Positions 1 through 9,749 of a DNA stretch of 64,000 nucleotides are shown in pieces. The notes beneath the pieces are model-generated. The model made no database searches. It was given only the letters and a program-made list of their open reading frames with translations, and was not told where the DNA came from. Source of the DNA: Deinococcus gobiensis I-0 (GTDB taxonomy: Bacteria > Deinococcota > Deinococci > Deinococcales > Deinococcaceae); the NCBI RefSeq assembly GCF_000252445.1, contig NC_017790.1, positions 506,001 through 570,000 on the forward strand, given 5' to 3'. The first letter of the stretch is position 1. Each line of letters begins with the position of its first letter. A program made the translations under genes and the position numbers.

Positions 1-666
1 GTACTGCGCCAGCACGCCGAACACACCCTCGGGCAGCTCGTCCGCCGGGTCGCCCACGACCACGTCGTAGCCGAAGTACTCGGCGCGGGTGCGGATCACG
101 TCCAGCGTCTGGGGATGCACGTCGTCGGCCACGAAAAACGCGTTGCCCTTCGCCTTGACCTGCCGCTTGGCGAGGGTCATCGCCTCGGCGGCGGCGGTCG
201 CCTCGTCGAGCAGCGAGGCGTTGCTCACGGGCATGCCGGTCAGGTCCATGACCATCTGCTGGAAGTTCAGGAGCATTTCCAGCCGCCCCTGCGAGATCTC
301 GGCCTGGTACGGCGTGTAGGCGGTGTACCAGCCGGGGTTTTCCAGCATGTTGCGCAGCACCACGGGCGGGGTGTGCGTGCCCGAGTACCCCATGCCGATG
401 TAGCTGCGGAACACCTTGTTCTTCTGCGCGACGGCCTTCAGGTCGGCCAGCGCCTGCGCCTCGGTCACGGGGCCGCCCACCTGCAAGTCGCCCCCGAACT
501 GGATGGCGGCGGGCAGCGTGGTCTCGGTCAGCTCGTCGAGGCTGGCCGCGCCCAGCACCGCCAGCATCTCGGCCTGTTCGGCGGGGCTGGGGCCGATGTG
601 GCGGCGGGCGAAGTCGTCGGTTTGCAGCAGTTCGGCCAGCGGACGGGACAGGGGGGGACGGGTCAT
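1..666 (-). CDS. gcvP: Glycine dehydrogenase (decarboxylating), P-protein, N-terminal part
   Basis: This is the PLP-dependent subunit of the glycine cleavage system, which decarboxylates glycine and passes the aminomethyl group to lipoylated H protein. Only the first 222 residues lie in the window; the gene continues past position 1. It opens [14 protein letters not shown], then [11 protein letters not shown], and carries the family segments [30 protein letters not shown] and NFQQM, which are typical of GcvP N-termini. The start at 666 is set by a strong AAGGAG Shine-Dalgarno 6 nt upstream. It is the last gene of a minus-strand gcvT-gcvH-kinase-gcvP group. The PLP lysine is outside the window. 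Confidence 0.96.
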   Translation of the reverse strand, partial: MTRPPLSRPLAELLQTDDFARRHIGPSPAEQAEMLAVLGAASLDELTETTLPAAIQFGGDLQVGGPVTEAQALADLKAVAQKNKVFRSYIGMGYSGTHTPPVVLRNMLENPGWYTAYTPYQAEISQGRLEMLLNFQQMVMDLTGMPVSNASLLDEATAAAEAMTLAKRQVKAKGNAFFVADDVHPQTLDVIRTRAEYFGYDVVVGDPADELPEGVFGVLAQY

Positions 667-703
667 GGGGTACTCCTTGAAACGGAAAAGGGGAGGGGGC
701 GGC

Positions 704-1204
704 TCAGCTGCCGGCCGCAGGGGTGACGAGGGCGACGAGGCGGTCGGCCAGTTCGTCGGGGCCCAGCCGGGAAGTGTCGAGTTCCAGATCGGCTCCGGCG
801 CGCAGCAGCGGCAGCACCTCGGCCGTATCGGCCTGAATACGCGCCCACTCGGCGCGGGTCTGGCCGTAGGGGTTGTCCGTGCGGGCCAGGATGCGCGCGC
901 GCATCACGTCCAGCGGGGCGCTCAGCAGGACGACCCGGGAAAAGTCGGGGTAGAACTGCCCCTGGTTGGGCACGCAGCCCTGCACGAACAGGGGCTCCCG
1001 GCGCGGGGCGTCCAGCAGCGCCCGCATCCGGTCCTCACGCCAGCGCGGCTCGGGATGACCGTCCGGGCCGGCGTGCAGCTCGCACCAGCCCTCGTCGTCG
1101 GTGTCCACCGCGCCGTAACCACGCGCGGCCAGGGTCCGCAGCGCCGTAGATTTGCCCGTGCCCGACATGCCGGTGATCAGGACGGCCGGAACCGGCGCGG
1201 GCAC
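704..1204 (-). CDS. P-loop kinase-like NTPase inside the glycine cleavage operon
   Basis: A 166-residue protein of the AAA_18 / shikimate-kinase-like fold. Residues 11-19 form a Walker A loop, GMSGTGKST, and DTDDEGW follows where nucleoside or adenylate kinases hold the acceptor. [39 protein letters not shown] resembles the middle of small kinases, with [13 protein letters not shown] as a likely lid. The GTG start at 1204 is supported by GAGGG overlapping the gcvH stop. It is a small-molecule kinase by fold; the substrate cannot be read from sequence. Its position between gcvH and gcvP means it is co-transcribed with glycine cleavage, but a role there is only inferred. Confidence 0.85.
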   Translation of the reverse strand: MPAPVPAVLITGMSGTGKSTALRTLAARGYGAVDTDDEGWCELHAGPDGHPEPRWREDRMRALLDAPRREPLFVQGCVPNQGQFYPDFSRVVLLSAPLDVMRARILARTDNPYGQTRAEWARIQADTAEVLPLLRAGADLELDTSRLGPDELADRLVALVTPAAGS

Positions 1205-1211
1205 GCGTCCC

Positions 1212-1577
1212 TCAGTTCGCCTGCGCCTCGTAGGCGGCGGCGTCCAGCAGTTCCGGGCTTTCGTCGGTCACGTCGAGCTTGAACAGCCACCCGCCCTCGT
1301 AGGGCGACTCGTTGACCTTCTCGGGGCTGCCCGACAGGTCCTCGTTGACGGCCGTGACCGTGCCGCTGGCCGGGGCGTAGATGTCGCTGGCGGTCTTGAC
1401 CGACTCGACCACGGCGACCGTCTCGCCCGCCGTGACCACGCGGCCCACCTCGGGCAGCTCGACGTACACCACGTCGCCGAGCTGGTCCTGCGCGAAGTCG
1501 GAGATGCCGACGGTGCCGTCGGAAGCGAGCCATTCGTGGGAAGCGGCGTATTTCAGGGTGTCGGGGGTGTTGGGCAT
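1212..1577 (-). CDS. gcvH: Glycine cleavage system H protein
   Basis: The lipoyl carrier of the glycine cleavage complex, 121 residues, close to the usual length. The N-terminus [10 protein letters not shown] and the segment [20 protein letters not shown] are family hallmarks. The lipoylated lysine is K61 in [13 protein letters not shown]. The ATG at 1577 is preferred over an in-frame TTG two codons upstream because AAGGAG lies 8 nt before this ATG. It lies 84 nt after gcvT and 7 nt before the kinase gene, within the operon. Confidence 0.97.
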   Translation of the reverse strand: MPNTPDTLKYAASHEWLASDGTVGISDFAQDQLGDVVYVELPEVGRVVTAGETVAVVESVKTASDIYAPASGTVTAVNEDLSGSPEKVNESPYEGGWLFKLDVTDESPELLDAAAYEAQAN

Positions 1578-1661
1578 GGTCAATTCTCCTTGAGGGGACC
1601 GGTAGGGGTGGTGAGTGGGGGATGGGCCGGCCGCCGGGGCCGCGGCCCAGACCGGGTCGGC

Positions 1662-2738
1662 CTATTTTCCGCTGACGTAGAAGGGCACGGCCATGCGCGT
1701 CGCCGGGTGGTCCTTGCCGCGCACCTCGACGGCGTAGGTCTCGGCGTTCGCGGCGTCGGCGTCCACCAGGGCCAGGGCGATGGGGTGGCCCAGCGTCGGG
1801 CTGGTCGTGCCCGAGGTGACGCGGCCCACGACCTGCCCGTCCACCTTCACGGGGTACCCCTCACGCACCGGCACGCGTTCCAGGCGCAGGCCGATGAGCC
1901 GGTGCGCGGCGGGCTGTTGCAGGTGCTCGCGGCCCAGGTGTGCCTTGTCCTTCACGACCCAGCCGTAGTGGCTGCTCAGGGGGTGGATGTCGTCACCGAA
2001 CTCGTGGCCGTAGAGCGGAAAGCCCGCTTCCAGCCGCAGCGTGTCGCGCGCCCCCAGCCCGGCGGGCACGATCCCGACCGCCAGCAGCTTGTCCCACAGC
2101 GTCTCGGCCTCGGAGGCGTCCACGAACACCTCGAAACCGTCCTCGCCCGTGTATCCGGTGCGCGCCAGATGCACATCGAAGTCGAACAGCTTGGCCGCGA
2201 AGTAGGCGTTCTTCTTCTTCGCGCCCAGGTCGGTATCGGTGAACGGCTGGAGCGTCTCGGCGGCCTTGGGCCCCTGGACGGCGATCAGGGCGGTCGTGCC
2301 CGACTCGTCGGTGAGGGTCACGTCGTAGCCGCCCACCTGCGCCTGGAGGTGCGCCCAGTCCTTGGCGATGTTGCCCGCGTTGACCACCATCAGGTAGGTT
2401 TCGGGGGCCGCCATGTAGATGTAGATGTCGTCCACCAGTCCGCCCGCGACGCCGGGCAGCCAGTTGTAGCCGGCGCGGCCGGGGCGCAGTTTGCTCACGT
2501 CGTTGGTGGTCACGTGCTGGAGGAAGGCCAGCGCGCCGGGGCCGGTCACGCGGAACTCGCCCATGTGCGACACGTCGAACATCCCCGCGCCCGTACGCAC
2601 CGCGTCGTGTTCGGCCTTCAGGCCGGCGTACTGCACCGGCATCTCCCAGCCGCCGAAGGGCACCATCCGCGCCCCGGCCCGCAGGTGGGCGGCGTGCAGC
2701 GGGGTGCGTTTGAGCACCGGATCAGGGGTCTGGGTCAC
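1662..2738 (-). CDS. gcvT: Aminomethyltransferase, glycine cleavage T protein
   Basis: Transfers the methylene group from aminomethyl-lipoyl H protein to tetrahydrofolate, releasing ammonia. The 358-residue product begins [18 protein letters not shown] and shows the family blocks [59 protein letters not shown] and [16 protein letters not shown]. The open frame extends far upstream, but the GTG at 2738 gives the conserved N-terminus and lies 6 nt below a TACAGT -10 element with no Shine-Dalgarno, so it is probably leaderless. That leaves no room for a glycine riboswitch. It is the first gene of the gcv operon, divergent from the RNA ligase-like gene. Confidence 0.95.
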   Translation of the reverse strand: MTQTPDPVLKRTPLHAAHLRAGARMVPFGGWEMPVQYAGLKAEHDAVRTGAGMFDVSHMGEFRVTGPGALAFLQHVTTNDVSKLRPGRAGYNWLPGVAGGLVDDIYIYMAAPETYLMVVNAGNIAKDWAHLQAQVGGYDVTLTDESGTTALIAVQGPKAAETLQPFTDTDLGAKKKNAYFAAKLFDFDVHLARTGYTGEDGFEVFVDASEAETLWDKLLAVGIVPAGLGARDTLRLEAGFPLYGHEFGDDIHPLSSHYGWVVKDKAHLGREHLQQPAAHRLIGLRLERVPVREGYPVKVDGQVVGRVTSGTTSPTLGHPIALALVDADAANAETYAVEVRGKDHPATRMAVPFYVSGK

Positions 2739-2744
2739 GTCAGA

Positions 2745-2750
2745 ACTGTA
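2745..2750 (-). promoter_or_regulatory. -10 element of the leaderless gcv operon promoter
   Basis: TACAGT on the minus strand ends 6 nt before the gcvT GTG. The spacing predicts transcription starting at or next to the start codon. Confidence 0.6.
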
Positions 2751-2820
2751 CCTGACCCCCCGTCCGGGCGTCCGGGCCGTCTGGACGCCCGGCGTGCCGG
2801 GACGGGGGCTAGACTGGCGC

Positions 2821-2868
2821 ATGTCCGACCCGAAAAGCCGCGTCCCGCGCGTGTTCCGGCCCGCATGA
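2821..2868 (+). CDS. 15-residue upstream ORF overlapping the RNA ligase-like gene
   Basis: ATG at 2821 lies 5 nt after a TAGACT -10 element and opens a 15-codon frame, [15 protein letters not shown]. Its TGA (2866-2868) overlaps the ATG (2865) of the next gene as ATGA. The next gene has no Shine-Dalgarno of its own and no other start in frame, so this short ORF would bring ribosomes to it. It is either a translational-coupling leader or a decayed N-terminal segment. It encodes no recognisable protein. Confidence 0.5.
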   Translation: MSDPKSRVPRVFRPA

Positions 2869-3410
2869 GCCCCTCGTACCTGCTGGCGGCGCTGCCGCCC
2901 CCGGCCCTCGCCGCGCGCATTGCCGCCTTCCGGAAGGCCCACGCCCTGCGCGACGCGGCGGCCACCCCCCACATCACCGTCAAGGCGCGCAGCGGCCTCG
3001 CGCCCGACCTGGGCTGGGCAGACGCGGCGCGGGCGGCGGTCGCGGCGTACCCCCCGGTGCGGGTTCAGGTCGGCGGCCCGGCGGTCTTCCGCAACGGCAC
3101 GGCGCTGTACCTCGGCGTGCAGAGCCCGGACGTGGTGGGCCTGCACCTCGCCCTGCTCGCGGCCCTGCGCCCGGCGCAGCGGTTCGGCTACGAGGGACCG
3201 CACATGACGCCGCACCTCTCGGTCGCGCTGGCCCGGCGGGGCACCGACCTGTCGGCGCTGCTGGCGTCGGCCCGCGTGGCCTTCGCGGACCTGGAGGCCG
3301 GGCCGCTGGCCTTCACCGTCCACGAGGTCGCGCTGCTGCGCAAGGCCGGGCCGGGCGGGGTCTACCTGCCGGCCGGGTCCTGGCCGCTGGGTGAAGACCG
3401 GGAGGGTTAG
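2865..3410 (+). CDS. 2'-5' RNA ligase family protein
   Basis: A 181-residue member of the 2H phosphoesterase superfamily (LigT / 2'-5' RNA ligase type). The two signature motifs are present: PHITVK near residue 36 and PHLSVAL near residue 117. Family members act on 2',3'-cyclic phosphate or 2'-5' linked RNA ends, with the two His residues as general acid and base. The start is fixed by the overlap with the short upstream ORF. The substrate is unknown; a cyclic phosphodiesterase role in RNA-end metabolism is the usual assignment. Confidence 0.82.
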   Translation: MSPSYLLAALPPPALAARIAAFRKAHALRDAAATPHITVKARSGLAPDLGWADAARAAVAAYPPVRVQVGGPAVFRNGTALYLGVQSPDVVGLHLALLAALRPAQRFGYEGPHMTPHLSVALARRGTDLSALLASARVAFADLEAGPLAFTVHEVALLRKAGPGGVYLPAGSWPLGEDREG

Positions 3411-3462
3411 GGCGTAGGCGACCGTACCGTTCGGGGCGCGGCCATGCGCTTTGCTGTGGGCC

Positions 3463-4092
3463 ATGCAGACCATGATTCTGGGGGCGACCGGGGGCATCGG
3501 GGCGGCGACGGCGCGGGCCTTCGCGGCGCAGGGCGACACGCTGACCCTTTCGGGCCGTGACGAGGGCAAACTGGCGCAGCTCGCCGCCGAACTGGGCGCG
3601 GCCTCCCGCGTGGCCGACGTGGGTTTCGAGAGCCACGTGCGCGCGCTGTTCGAGGGGGCCCCCGCACTCGATACCCTGGTCTACGCGGCCGGGGCCGCCT
3701 GGCCGCACCCGCTGGCGGAGGCGAAGGCCGAACAGGTGCGCCAGGTCTGGAACGCGAACTACTTCGGGGCGCTGTGGGTCCTCAAGCACGGGCTGGCCCG
3801 TCTGGCGCCCGGCGGCCGGGTGTACCTCATCGGCGCGCGCCCCGAACTCGTCACCGCGCGCGGCTTCTCGCAGTACGCGGCGAGCAAGGCGGCCCTGGCC
3901 CGCGCCGCCGAGATCGCCCGGCTGGAAACGCGCGGCCTCGCCCTGACGCTGGTGCTGCCCCCCGCCGTGGACACGGGGCTGTGGACCCAGGTGGGGCGCG
4001 CCCCGAAAGGCGCCCTGTCGCCCGACGCCGTGGCCCGGGCCATCGTGGCCGACCGCGCCGGACCCGTCCAGACCGAGCTGCGGGTGGAGTAG
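3463..4092 (+). CDS. Short-chain dehydrogenase/reductase (SDR)
   Basis: A 209-residue Rossmann oxidoreductase. Residues 6-14 carry the glycine-rich cofactor motif [16 protein letters not shown] stands in for the NAG motif, and the catalytic YxxxK is [14 protein letters not shown] after beta-2, with an Arg, suggests NADPH preference. The ATG at 3463 is used; a second ATG three codons later is possible. No Shine-Dalgarno is visible. The substrate is unknown. It lies in a run of unrelated single genes and is convergent with the folate gene at 4119. Confidence 0.85.
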   Translation: MQTMILGATGGIGAATARAFAAQGDTLTLSGRDEGKLAQLAAELGAASRVADVGFESHVRALFEGAPALDTLVYAAGAAWPHPLAEAKAEQVRQVWNANYFGALWVLKHGLARLAPGGRVYLIGARPELVTARGFSQYAASKAALARAAEIARLETRGLALTLVLPPAVDTGLWTQVGRAPKGALSPDAVARAIVADRAGPVQTELRVE

Positions 4093-4118
4093 GGAGGGTG
4101 AGGGCTGGAGGGGACGGC

Positions 4119-4679
4119 TCAGTCCCGCACCCGCTCGGCCCGGTCCTCCGTCGCCAGCCACCCGGCGCGGCAGTCGTGGGGCTCGCTGGGCAGCTCCGGC
4201 ACGACCAGCGCCGACCACACTGCCCCGATCACCAGCCCGCCGAAGTCCGGCAGCAGGCGGTCGTAGAAGCCCCCGCCGTAGCCCAGGCGCACGCCGCGCC
4301 GGTCGTAGGCCAGGGCGGGCAGCAACACGGCGTCCACCGTCGCCAGGGCTTCTTCGGGCGCGTCGGCCGGCGGTTGCAGCGCCCCGAAGCGGCTGGGTTC
4401 GGTGGCGGTGTGCCAGGGGTGCAGGGTCAGGCGCGGTGAGGGCCGAAACCGGGCACGTGGGGCCAGCAGCGTAAAATCGTGCTCCAGCCCCGACACGTCC
4501 GGTTCGCCCGGCAGCGCGCGGTAGGCCAGCACCCTCCGCGCGCCCTGGGCGTGCAGCAGGTCGCGCAGGTGGGCGGTAAGGGCTTCCGAGCGGTCGGGCA
4601 GGGCCGCCCGTGCCGCCCGTGCCCAGGTCCGCCACTCGGTCTTTGGGGCGTCCGGCGCGGGGGCAGGCGGGAAGGTCAT
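4119..4679 (-). CDS. 5-formyltetrahydrofolate cyclo-ligase
   Basis: Converts 5-formyl-THF to 5,10-methenyl-THF with ATP, rescuing folate trapped as a by-product of serine hydroxymethyltransferase. The 186-residue protein shows [22 protein letters not shown], the family signature with its Gly-rich ATP loop, and an N-terminal basic helix [15 protein letters not shown]. The ATG at 4679 is 6 nt below TACCCT on the minus strand with no Shine-Dalgarno, so it is probably leaderless; the open frame upstream is not used. Its function links it to the nearby glycine cleavage genes through one-carbon metabolism. Confidence 0.9.
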   Translation of the reverse strand: MTFPPAPAPDAPKTEWRTWARAARAALPDRSEALTAHLRDLLHAQGARRVLAYRALPGEPDVSGLEHDFTLLAPRARFRPSPRLTLHPWHTATEPSRFGALQPPADAPEEALATVDAVLLPALAYDRRGVRLGYGGGFYDRLLPDFGGLVIGAVWSALVVPELPSEPHDCRAGWLATEDRAERVRD

Positions 4680-4705
4680 GCCGCAAGGGTAGCGGGCCAC
4701 GGTAG

Positions 4706-4733
4706 GGGCGGGCCATCCCGGTCTGGCCCGCCC
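4706..4733 (-). terminator. Stem-loop after the DUF4394 lipoprotein gene
   Basis: A perfect 10-bp inverted repeat (GGGCGGGCCA, 8-nt loop) lies just after the lipoprotein stop codon on the minus strand. There is no clear U-tract, so it may stabilise the 3' end rather than terminate by itself. Confidence 0.5.
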
Positions 4734-4741
4734 ATTCAGAT

Positions 4742-5602
4742 TCAGCGGCTGGGCAGCTTGAGAGCGAGGGCCTTGATGCTCACGCCGCTGATGGTGCTCA
4801 CAGCGGTCGCGGCGCTTGAGGTGGCGCTCAGGTTCACGCGGTAGAGGGTGGTGCTGTTGCCCAGGACGGCCGTCATGTAGGCGTCGCTGGCCCCGGCGAT
4901 GTCGAACCCGACCAGGCCGGTGCCCACGTCCACACCCAGCTTCGAACGGGTAACCAGGGTGCTAAAGGCTGGGCCGACCGTATTTTCGACCAGGGTGTCG
5001 TTGGCCGAATCAATGGTGTACAGGACGGTGGCCGCGCCGGTCGGCACCGCGCCGGCCGTGCTGTCGTTGTACGAGTTGGTGTAGGCGGCTGCCGTCAGCA
5101 CGGGCGCGGTCGTAGCGTCCCCTGCCGCGTAGGCGAAGTTGCCGTCGGAGGTCACGGTCCCGGCCGGCGAGGTCGAAGGCACGGGCGTGCTGGTCACGGT
5201 CAGGCGGTAGTTGTCGTTGGCGGTGCCCACCACACGCAGGCGGTTGGCGACCGGATTGAAGTCGATGGCCTGCGTCGCCTTGCCCACCGAGGAACCGTCG
5301 GCCGTGGCCGCGCCCGTATCGGTGTTGATGACGTAGATCTTGCCCGCCGCCGTGGCGGCGTACAGCCGGTTGTCGGTGTTGCGGAAGTCGAGGTCCACCA
5401 GCGCTTCGCCGGCGGCGAGGCCGGTGACGCTCACCGCGCGGTAGCTCGCGGCGGCGTTAGCGGTGCCGAAGGTCGCGAGCTGGTTGCCGCCGACGAGACC
5501 GTAGGCGGTGACGCCCTCGGGTGCGGCGGGTGTGACAGGGCCGTTGTTACAGGCCGACAGCACGAGGGCGGACAGGACGGTCAGGGCAGCGATTCGTTTC
5601 AT
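4742..5602 (-). CDS. DUF4394 domain lipoprotein
   Basis: A 286-residue exported lipoprotein. The N-terminus [20 protein letters not shown] is a type II signal with lipobox LSAC. The rest is a DUF4394 domain: [43 protein letters not shown] and the repeated four-stranded pattern suggest a beta-propeller-like fold. Function is unknown; the family is described only as exported. Start at 5602 is supported by GGAGG 7 nt upstream. It is divergent from the phosphoribosyltransferase gene across 260 nt. Confidence 0.88.
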   Translation of the reverse strand: MKRIAALTVLSALVLSACNNGPVTPAAPEGVTAYGLVGGNQLATFGTANAAASYRAVSVTGLAAGEALVDLDFRNTDNRLYAATAAGKIYVINTDTGAATADGSSVGKATQAIDFNPVANRLRVVGTANDNYRLTVTSTPVPSTSPAGTVTSDGNFAYAAGDATTAPVLTAAAYTNSYNDSTAGAVPTGAATVLYTIDSANDTLVENTVGPAFSTLVTRSKLGVDVGTGLVGFDIAGASDAYMTAVLGNSTTLYRVNLSATSSAATAVSTISGVSIKALALKLPSR

Positions 5603-5783
5603 GGAAGAACCTCCGGGGTGGGGGTCGGGGTGGGGGTCGGAAGTCGGCCGGTGGCCGACAGGCGGCAGCCCGCGCCGGCCGGCCCGCAGGCCGCCGCACG
5701 GTCCAAAGGAAACATCTGGCCCACTCAGCTTTAAGCAGGCGCGGCCCGGCCGGATGACTTCAGACCTTGACCTGAACTTCATC

Positions 5784-5801
5784 TTTCATCTGGCCGACAT
5801 C
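5784..5801 (+). promoter_or_regulatory. 18-bp element shared with the yccA upstream region
   Basis: TTTCATCTGGCCGACATC occurs here, 61 nt upstream of the phosphoribosyltransferase start, and again on the minus strand at 30710-30727, 51 nt upstream of the Bax-inhibitor-like gene. Both copies point toward the downstream gene, are preceded by GAAC and followed within a few nt by CTGTG. Function is unknown; a shared operator or activator site is the simplest reading. The rest of 5603-5862 holds only G-rich near-repeats at 5618-5640. Confidence 0.5.
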
Positions 5802-5862
5802 CGGCTGTGTTGGTTTCCTGCGTCCTCAGGCGTCTTGGCCCGGGCGGGGTACACTTGCGGGC

Positions 5863-6393
<531 letters not shown>

Positions 6394-6418
6394 GTCCGTC
6401 GGCAGGCGGGATCGTCCG

Positions 6419-6468
6419 GAACGGAGGAGGGGGAAGGCCGAACAAGCGGCCTTCCCCCTCCTCCGTTC
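6419..6468. terminator. Bidirectional stem-loop between convergent genes
   Basis: Two perfectly complementary 22-nt arms (6419-6440 and 6447-6468) with a 6-nt loop lie between the ends of the phosphoribosyltransferase gene and the minus-strand small gene. It lacks a long U-tract, but its placement and strength suggest a shared transcription end. Confidence 0.75.
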
Positions 6469-6480
6469 GGCGTCCGTTCC

Positions 6481-6807
6481 TCAGCGGTCGGTGCCGGGCA
6501 GGGGCCTACTGCGCGCGGGGCCGCCGTCCACGCCGCCGCTGCGCTCGGCTCCCTCTCCGCCGGCCGACGCGCCGCCCAGGTCGCTGCCCATCGCGCTGTT
6601 GGGGGTGCCCTGACGGTCCTCGAAGTCGCTGCCGCCCAGCAGGCCGTCGTCGAAGCCGGGCTGGTCGTTGGGGTTCTTGGCGTCGTCCTCGGTGTCGGCG
6701 CGCAGGATGCCCTCGGCGGCCATCTTGTCCTGAATGAGTTCGCCGGTAGTGCCCTCGTCCACCACTTCGGGCGTGAAGCTGGTCTCGTCGCGGTCGGGTT
6801 TGGTCAT
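6481..6807 (-). CDS. Small acidic hypothetical protein
   Basis: A 108-residue polar, acidic protein rich in Gly, Asp and Glu, with no hydrophobic core, membrane segment or signal. FTPEVVDEGTTGELIQDKMAAEGILRADTED is the only part likely to fold, possibly as short helices; the C-terminal half is low complexity. It is probably intrinsically disordered. The ATG at 6807 is 6 nt below TAGGCT on the minus strand, the leaderless pattern seen across the window, which supports it being a real gene. I do not recognise a family. Confidence 0.7.
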   Translation of the reverse strand: MTKPDRDETSFTPEVVDEGTTGELIQDKMAAEGILRADTEDDAKNPNDQPGFDDGLLGGSDFEDRQGTPNSAMGSDLGGASAGGEGAERSGGVDGGPARSRPLPGTDR

Positions 6808-6941
6808 GCGCCGAGCCTACCCGCCCCCGCCGCCTGCCGGGCTGAGGTCATCTTGAGAGACCCTAGGGCATAGGGACCACCCCCGACAAAGTAAGGCGTC
6901 GCCGCCGCCCGCCCCGCAGCGGGCGCTAGACTCGCCGGCAC

Positions 6942-7418
<477 letters not shown>

Positions 7419-7432
7419 AGGTGCCCGGGAAG

Positions 7433-8860
7433 GTGTCCAGCCCCCGGCGCGCCGCGCTGCCGCTCGCCTTCCTGGGGGCGCTGCTGCTCTCGGCCGCGCC
7501 CGTGACCCCGCTGCCGGGCGCAGCCCCCATCGGCGACCGCATCTATCCCACGCTGGGGCAGGCGGGGCTGGACGTGCGGCACTACGACCTGCGCCTCACG
7601 GTGCCGCGTCCCGGCACGCTGGAACTGAGTGGCGAGGTCACGCTGACGCTCGCGGCCACGCGGCCCCTGTCGGCCATCGCCCTGGACTACCTGGGGCCGG
7701 CGGTGCAGGAGGTGCGCTGGAACGGCGCCGTGCGGGCCTTCGCCCTCGACCGGGCGGCGGGCAAGCTGCGGGTCACGTTGCCCGCGCCGCTGCGCCCCGG
7801 CGAGGCGGCGCGCCTGAGCGTGCGCTACGCCGGGGTGGCCGCCCAGGTGCCCGACGCCCTGCTGCCTACCGGCTGGCAGGCGGTGCCGGGCAAGGGCGGC
7901 GCGGGCGGGGCCAACTATGCCCTGAGCGAACCGGCGGGCACGCGCGGCTTCCTGCCGGTCAACGACCATCCCTCCGACCCGGCGACCTTCACCGTGCGCG
8001 TCACCGTGCCGGCGGGGTACACGGCCGCCGCCAGTGGGCTGGAGACGGGCGTGGCCGACAGCCCGGCGGGCCGCACCTTCACCTTCGAGCAGGCGGTGCC
8101 CATTCCGACCTACGCGCTGGCGATCCACGTCAATCGCTTCGCGCGGGTGGACTCGCCCCCGGTGCCGGTCGGCGTGGGCGGCGCGGCGGTCGTGCGGCGC
8201 GATTATTTTCCGGCCGGCCTCGGGTCGCGGGAGACGGCCGTGCGCGCGCCCTATCGCCGGACCGGCGAGGTGCTGGAGGTGCTCGCGGGCTGGTTCGGCC
8301 CCTTCCCCTTTGCGGCGCACGGCTCGGCCATCGTCGAGAGCGGCGTACCCGCACTGGAAACCGCCACCCTGAACACCATGCCGGTGCAGTCGAGCAACGA
8401 GCGCGTGCTCGTCCACGAGACGGCGCACCAGTGGTTCGGGGACCGCGTGGTGCTGGCCGACTGGTCGGACGTGTGGCTCAACGAGGGCTTCGCCACCTAC
8501 GCCGAACTGCTGTGGGCGCAGGCCCAGGGCGAGGACGGCGGGGCGGTCGTGGCCGGCTGGTACGCCCGCCTCGCCGGTCGCCCGACCCGGCCCCTGCCCG
8601 CGACCTCGGCCGAGGAACTGTTCGACCGCACGGCCTATCTGCGCGGCGCACTCGCCCTCCAGGCGGTGCGGGCCGAAGTCGGGGACGCGGCCTTCCGGGC
8701 GTGGCTGCGGGCCTACGTGACGGCCTTTTCCGGCCGGCCGGCCAGCACCGCCGGGCTGCTGGACCTGACGCGGCGCGAGCTGGGCGCGCGGGCCGAAGCG
8801 GCGCTGCGGCTGTGGGCCGAGTCGCCCACCCTGCCGCCGCTGCCCCCCACCGCTCCCTGA
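7433..8860 (+). CDS. M1 family metallopeptidase, exported
   Basis: A zinc aminopeptidase-like protein of about 475 residues with an N-terminal signal or membrane anchor (SSPRRAALPLAFLGALLLSA). The beta-sandwich N-domain covers roughly residues 35-220. The catalytic domain has VHETAHQWFGD (HExxH) and WLNEGFATYAE, which supplies the third zinc ligand; ESGVPALET takes the place of the GAMEN exopeptidase loop, so the cleavage mode may differ from classical aminopeptidases. GTG at 7433 is chosen because GAAGG lies upstream; GTG at 7421 is an alternative. The gene abuts the Nudix gene. Confidence 0.9.
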   Translation: MSSPRRAALPLAFLGALLLSAAPVTPLPGAAPIGDRIYPTLGQAGLDVRHYDLRLTVPRPGTLELSGEVTLTLAATRPLSAIALDYLGPAVQEVRWNGAVRAFALDRAAGKLRVTLPAPLRPGEAARLSVRYAGVAAQVPDALLPTGWQAVPGKGGAGGANYALSEPAGTRGFLPVNDHPSDPATFTVRVTVPAGYTAAASGLETGVADSPAGRTFTFEQAVPIPTYALAIHVNRFARVDSPPVPVGVGGAAVVRRDYFPAGLGSRETAVRAPYRRTGEVLEVLAGWFGPFPFAAHGSAIVESGVPALETATLNTMPVQSSNERVLVHETAHQWFGDRVVLADWSDVWLNEGFATYAELLWAQAQGEDGGAVVAGWYARLAGRPTRPLPATSAEELFDRTAYLRGALALQAVRAEVGDAAFRAWLRAYVTAFSGRPASTAGLLDLTRRELGARAEAALRLWAESPTLPPLPPTAP

Positions 8861-8917
8861 AGATTGCCCCAACGTGACGCCAGTCACATCTTCAGGAAAG
8901 GAGCTTAGGCTGCGGGC

Positions 8918-9706
8918 ATGTGGCCTTTCGGAAAGAACACGGCAGAGCGCGTCAAGGACGCCATCAACGCGAACTCGGTGCTGTCGCCCCTGGGGCTGGC
9001 GGTCCAGGAGCAGGGCGGCACCGTGACCGTGACCGGTGAGGTACCCCGGCAGTCGCTGGTCGGCCTGATCAGCGCGGTCGCGGGCGGCATCAGCGGCGTG
9101 CGCAGCGTGGACACGAGCGGCGTGACCGTCACCGAGACGCAGGCGGCCCCGGCGGCCGACGAGAACACCGGGCCGGTCCAGATGCCCGACATCGTGCAGG
9201 AGAGCGCCGGCCCGGCGACGGCGACGCCTGCCAGCACGCCCACCCCGGCCCCTGCCAAGTCGCCTGCCCAGACCGACCTGAGCGACAAGCTCACCGAGGA
9301 CAACAGCCGCGTCGCCAAGGCCGTGCTGGCCGCCCTGCGCGGCAACGGCGAACTGGCCGACGATCCCATCGACGTGCTCCAGAGCGGCAAGAGCGTGATC
9401 CTGCGCGGCGTGGTGGACAGCGACCACGAAAAGCGCCTCGCTGAACAGCTCGCCCGCGACGTGGACGGCGTGGCCGGCGTGGACTCCAGCGGCCTGCGCG
9501 TGGCCGCCGGGGTCAAGGACCTCGCCAAGGAGAAGGACGAGCAGACCGGCGACACGGTCTACACCGTCAAGCCCGGCGACAGCCTGAGCGCCATCGCGCA
9601 GAAGTACTACGGCGACGCGATGGAATACAAGAAGATCGCCCACTACAACAACATCAGCAACCCCGATCTCATCCAGCCCGGCCAGCGCCTGCGCATTCCC
9701 GGCTGA
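8918..9706 (+). CDS. BON and LysM domain protein
   Basis: A 262-residue protein with two BON-like segments (about residues 5-70 and 120-190) joined by a Pro/Ala/Thr linker, and a C-terminal LysM domain (VYTVKPGDSLSAIAQKYYGD to IQPGQRLRIPG). BON domains bind membranes or ligands; LysM binds peptidoglycan-type glycans. The layout is like E. coli Kbp/YgaU, a potassium-binding stress protein, but with a longer linker. No signal peptide is present, so a cytosolic role like Kbp is plausible. The ATG at 8918 is 6 nt after TAGGCT (8906-8911). Confidence 0.88.
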   Translation: MWPFGKNTAERVKDAINANSVLSPLGLAVQEQGGTVTVTGEVPRQSLVGLISAVAGGISGVRSVDTSGVTVTETQAAPAADENTGPVQMPDIVQESAGPATATPASTPTPAPAKSPAQTDLSDKLTEDNSRVAKAVLAALRGNGELADDPIDVLQSGKSVILRGVVDSDHEKRLAEQLARDVDGVAGVDSSGLRVAAGVKDLAKEKDEQTGDTVYTVKPGDSLSAIAQKYYGDAMEYKKIAHYNNISNPDLIQPGQRLRIPG

Positions 9707-9749
9707 AGTTCGCCCGGCGGCCCCGGAAGTGGCGGCTAGACTCGGACCC

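Noticed and set aside
2739..2820. Possible glycine riboswitch upstream of gcvT
   Set aside because: TACAGT lies 6 nt from the GTG, leaving no leader RNA, and the 82-nt gap is shared with a divergent gene.
5618..5640. G-rich tandem repeat just upstream of the DUF4394 gene
   Set aside because: Only about two imperfect copies of a G/T-rich 12-mer; likely composition around the ribosome-binding region rather than a functional repeat.
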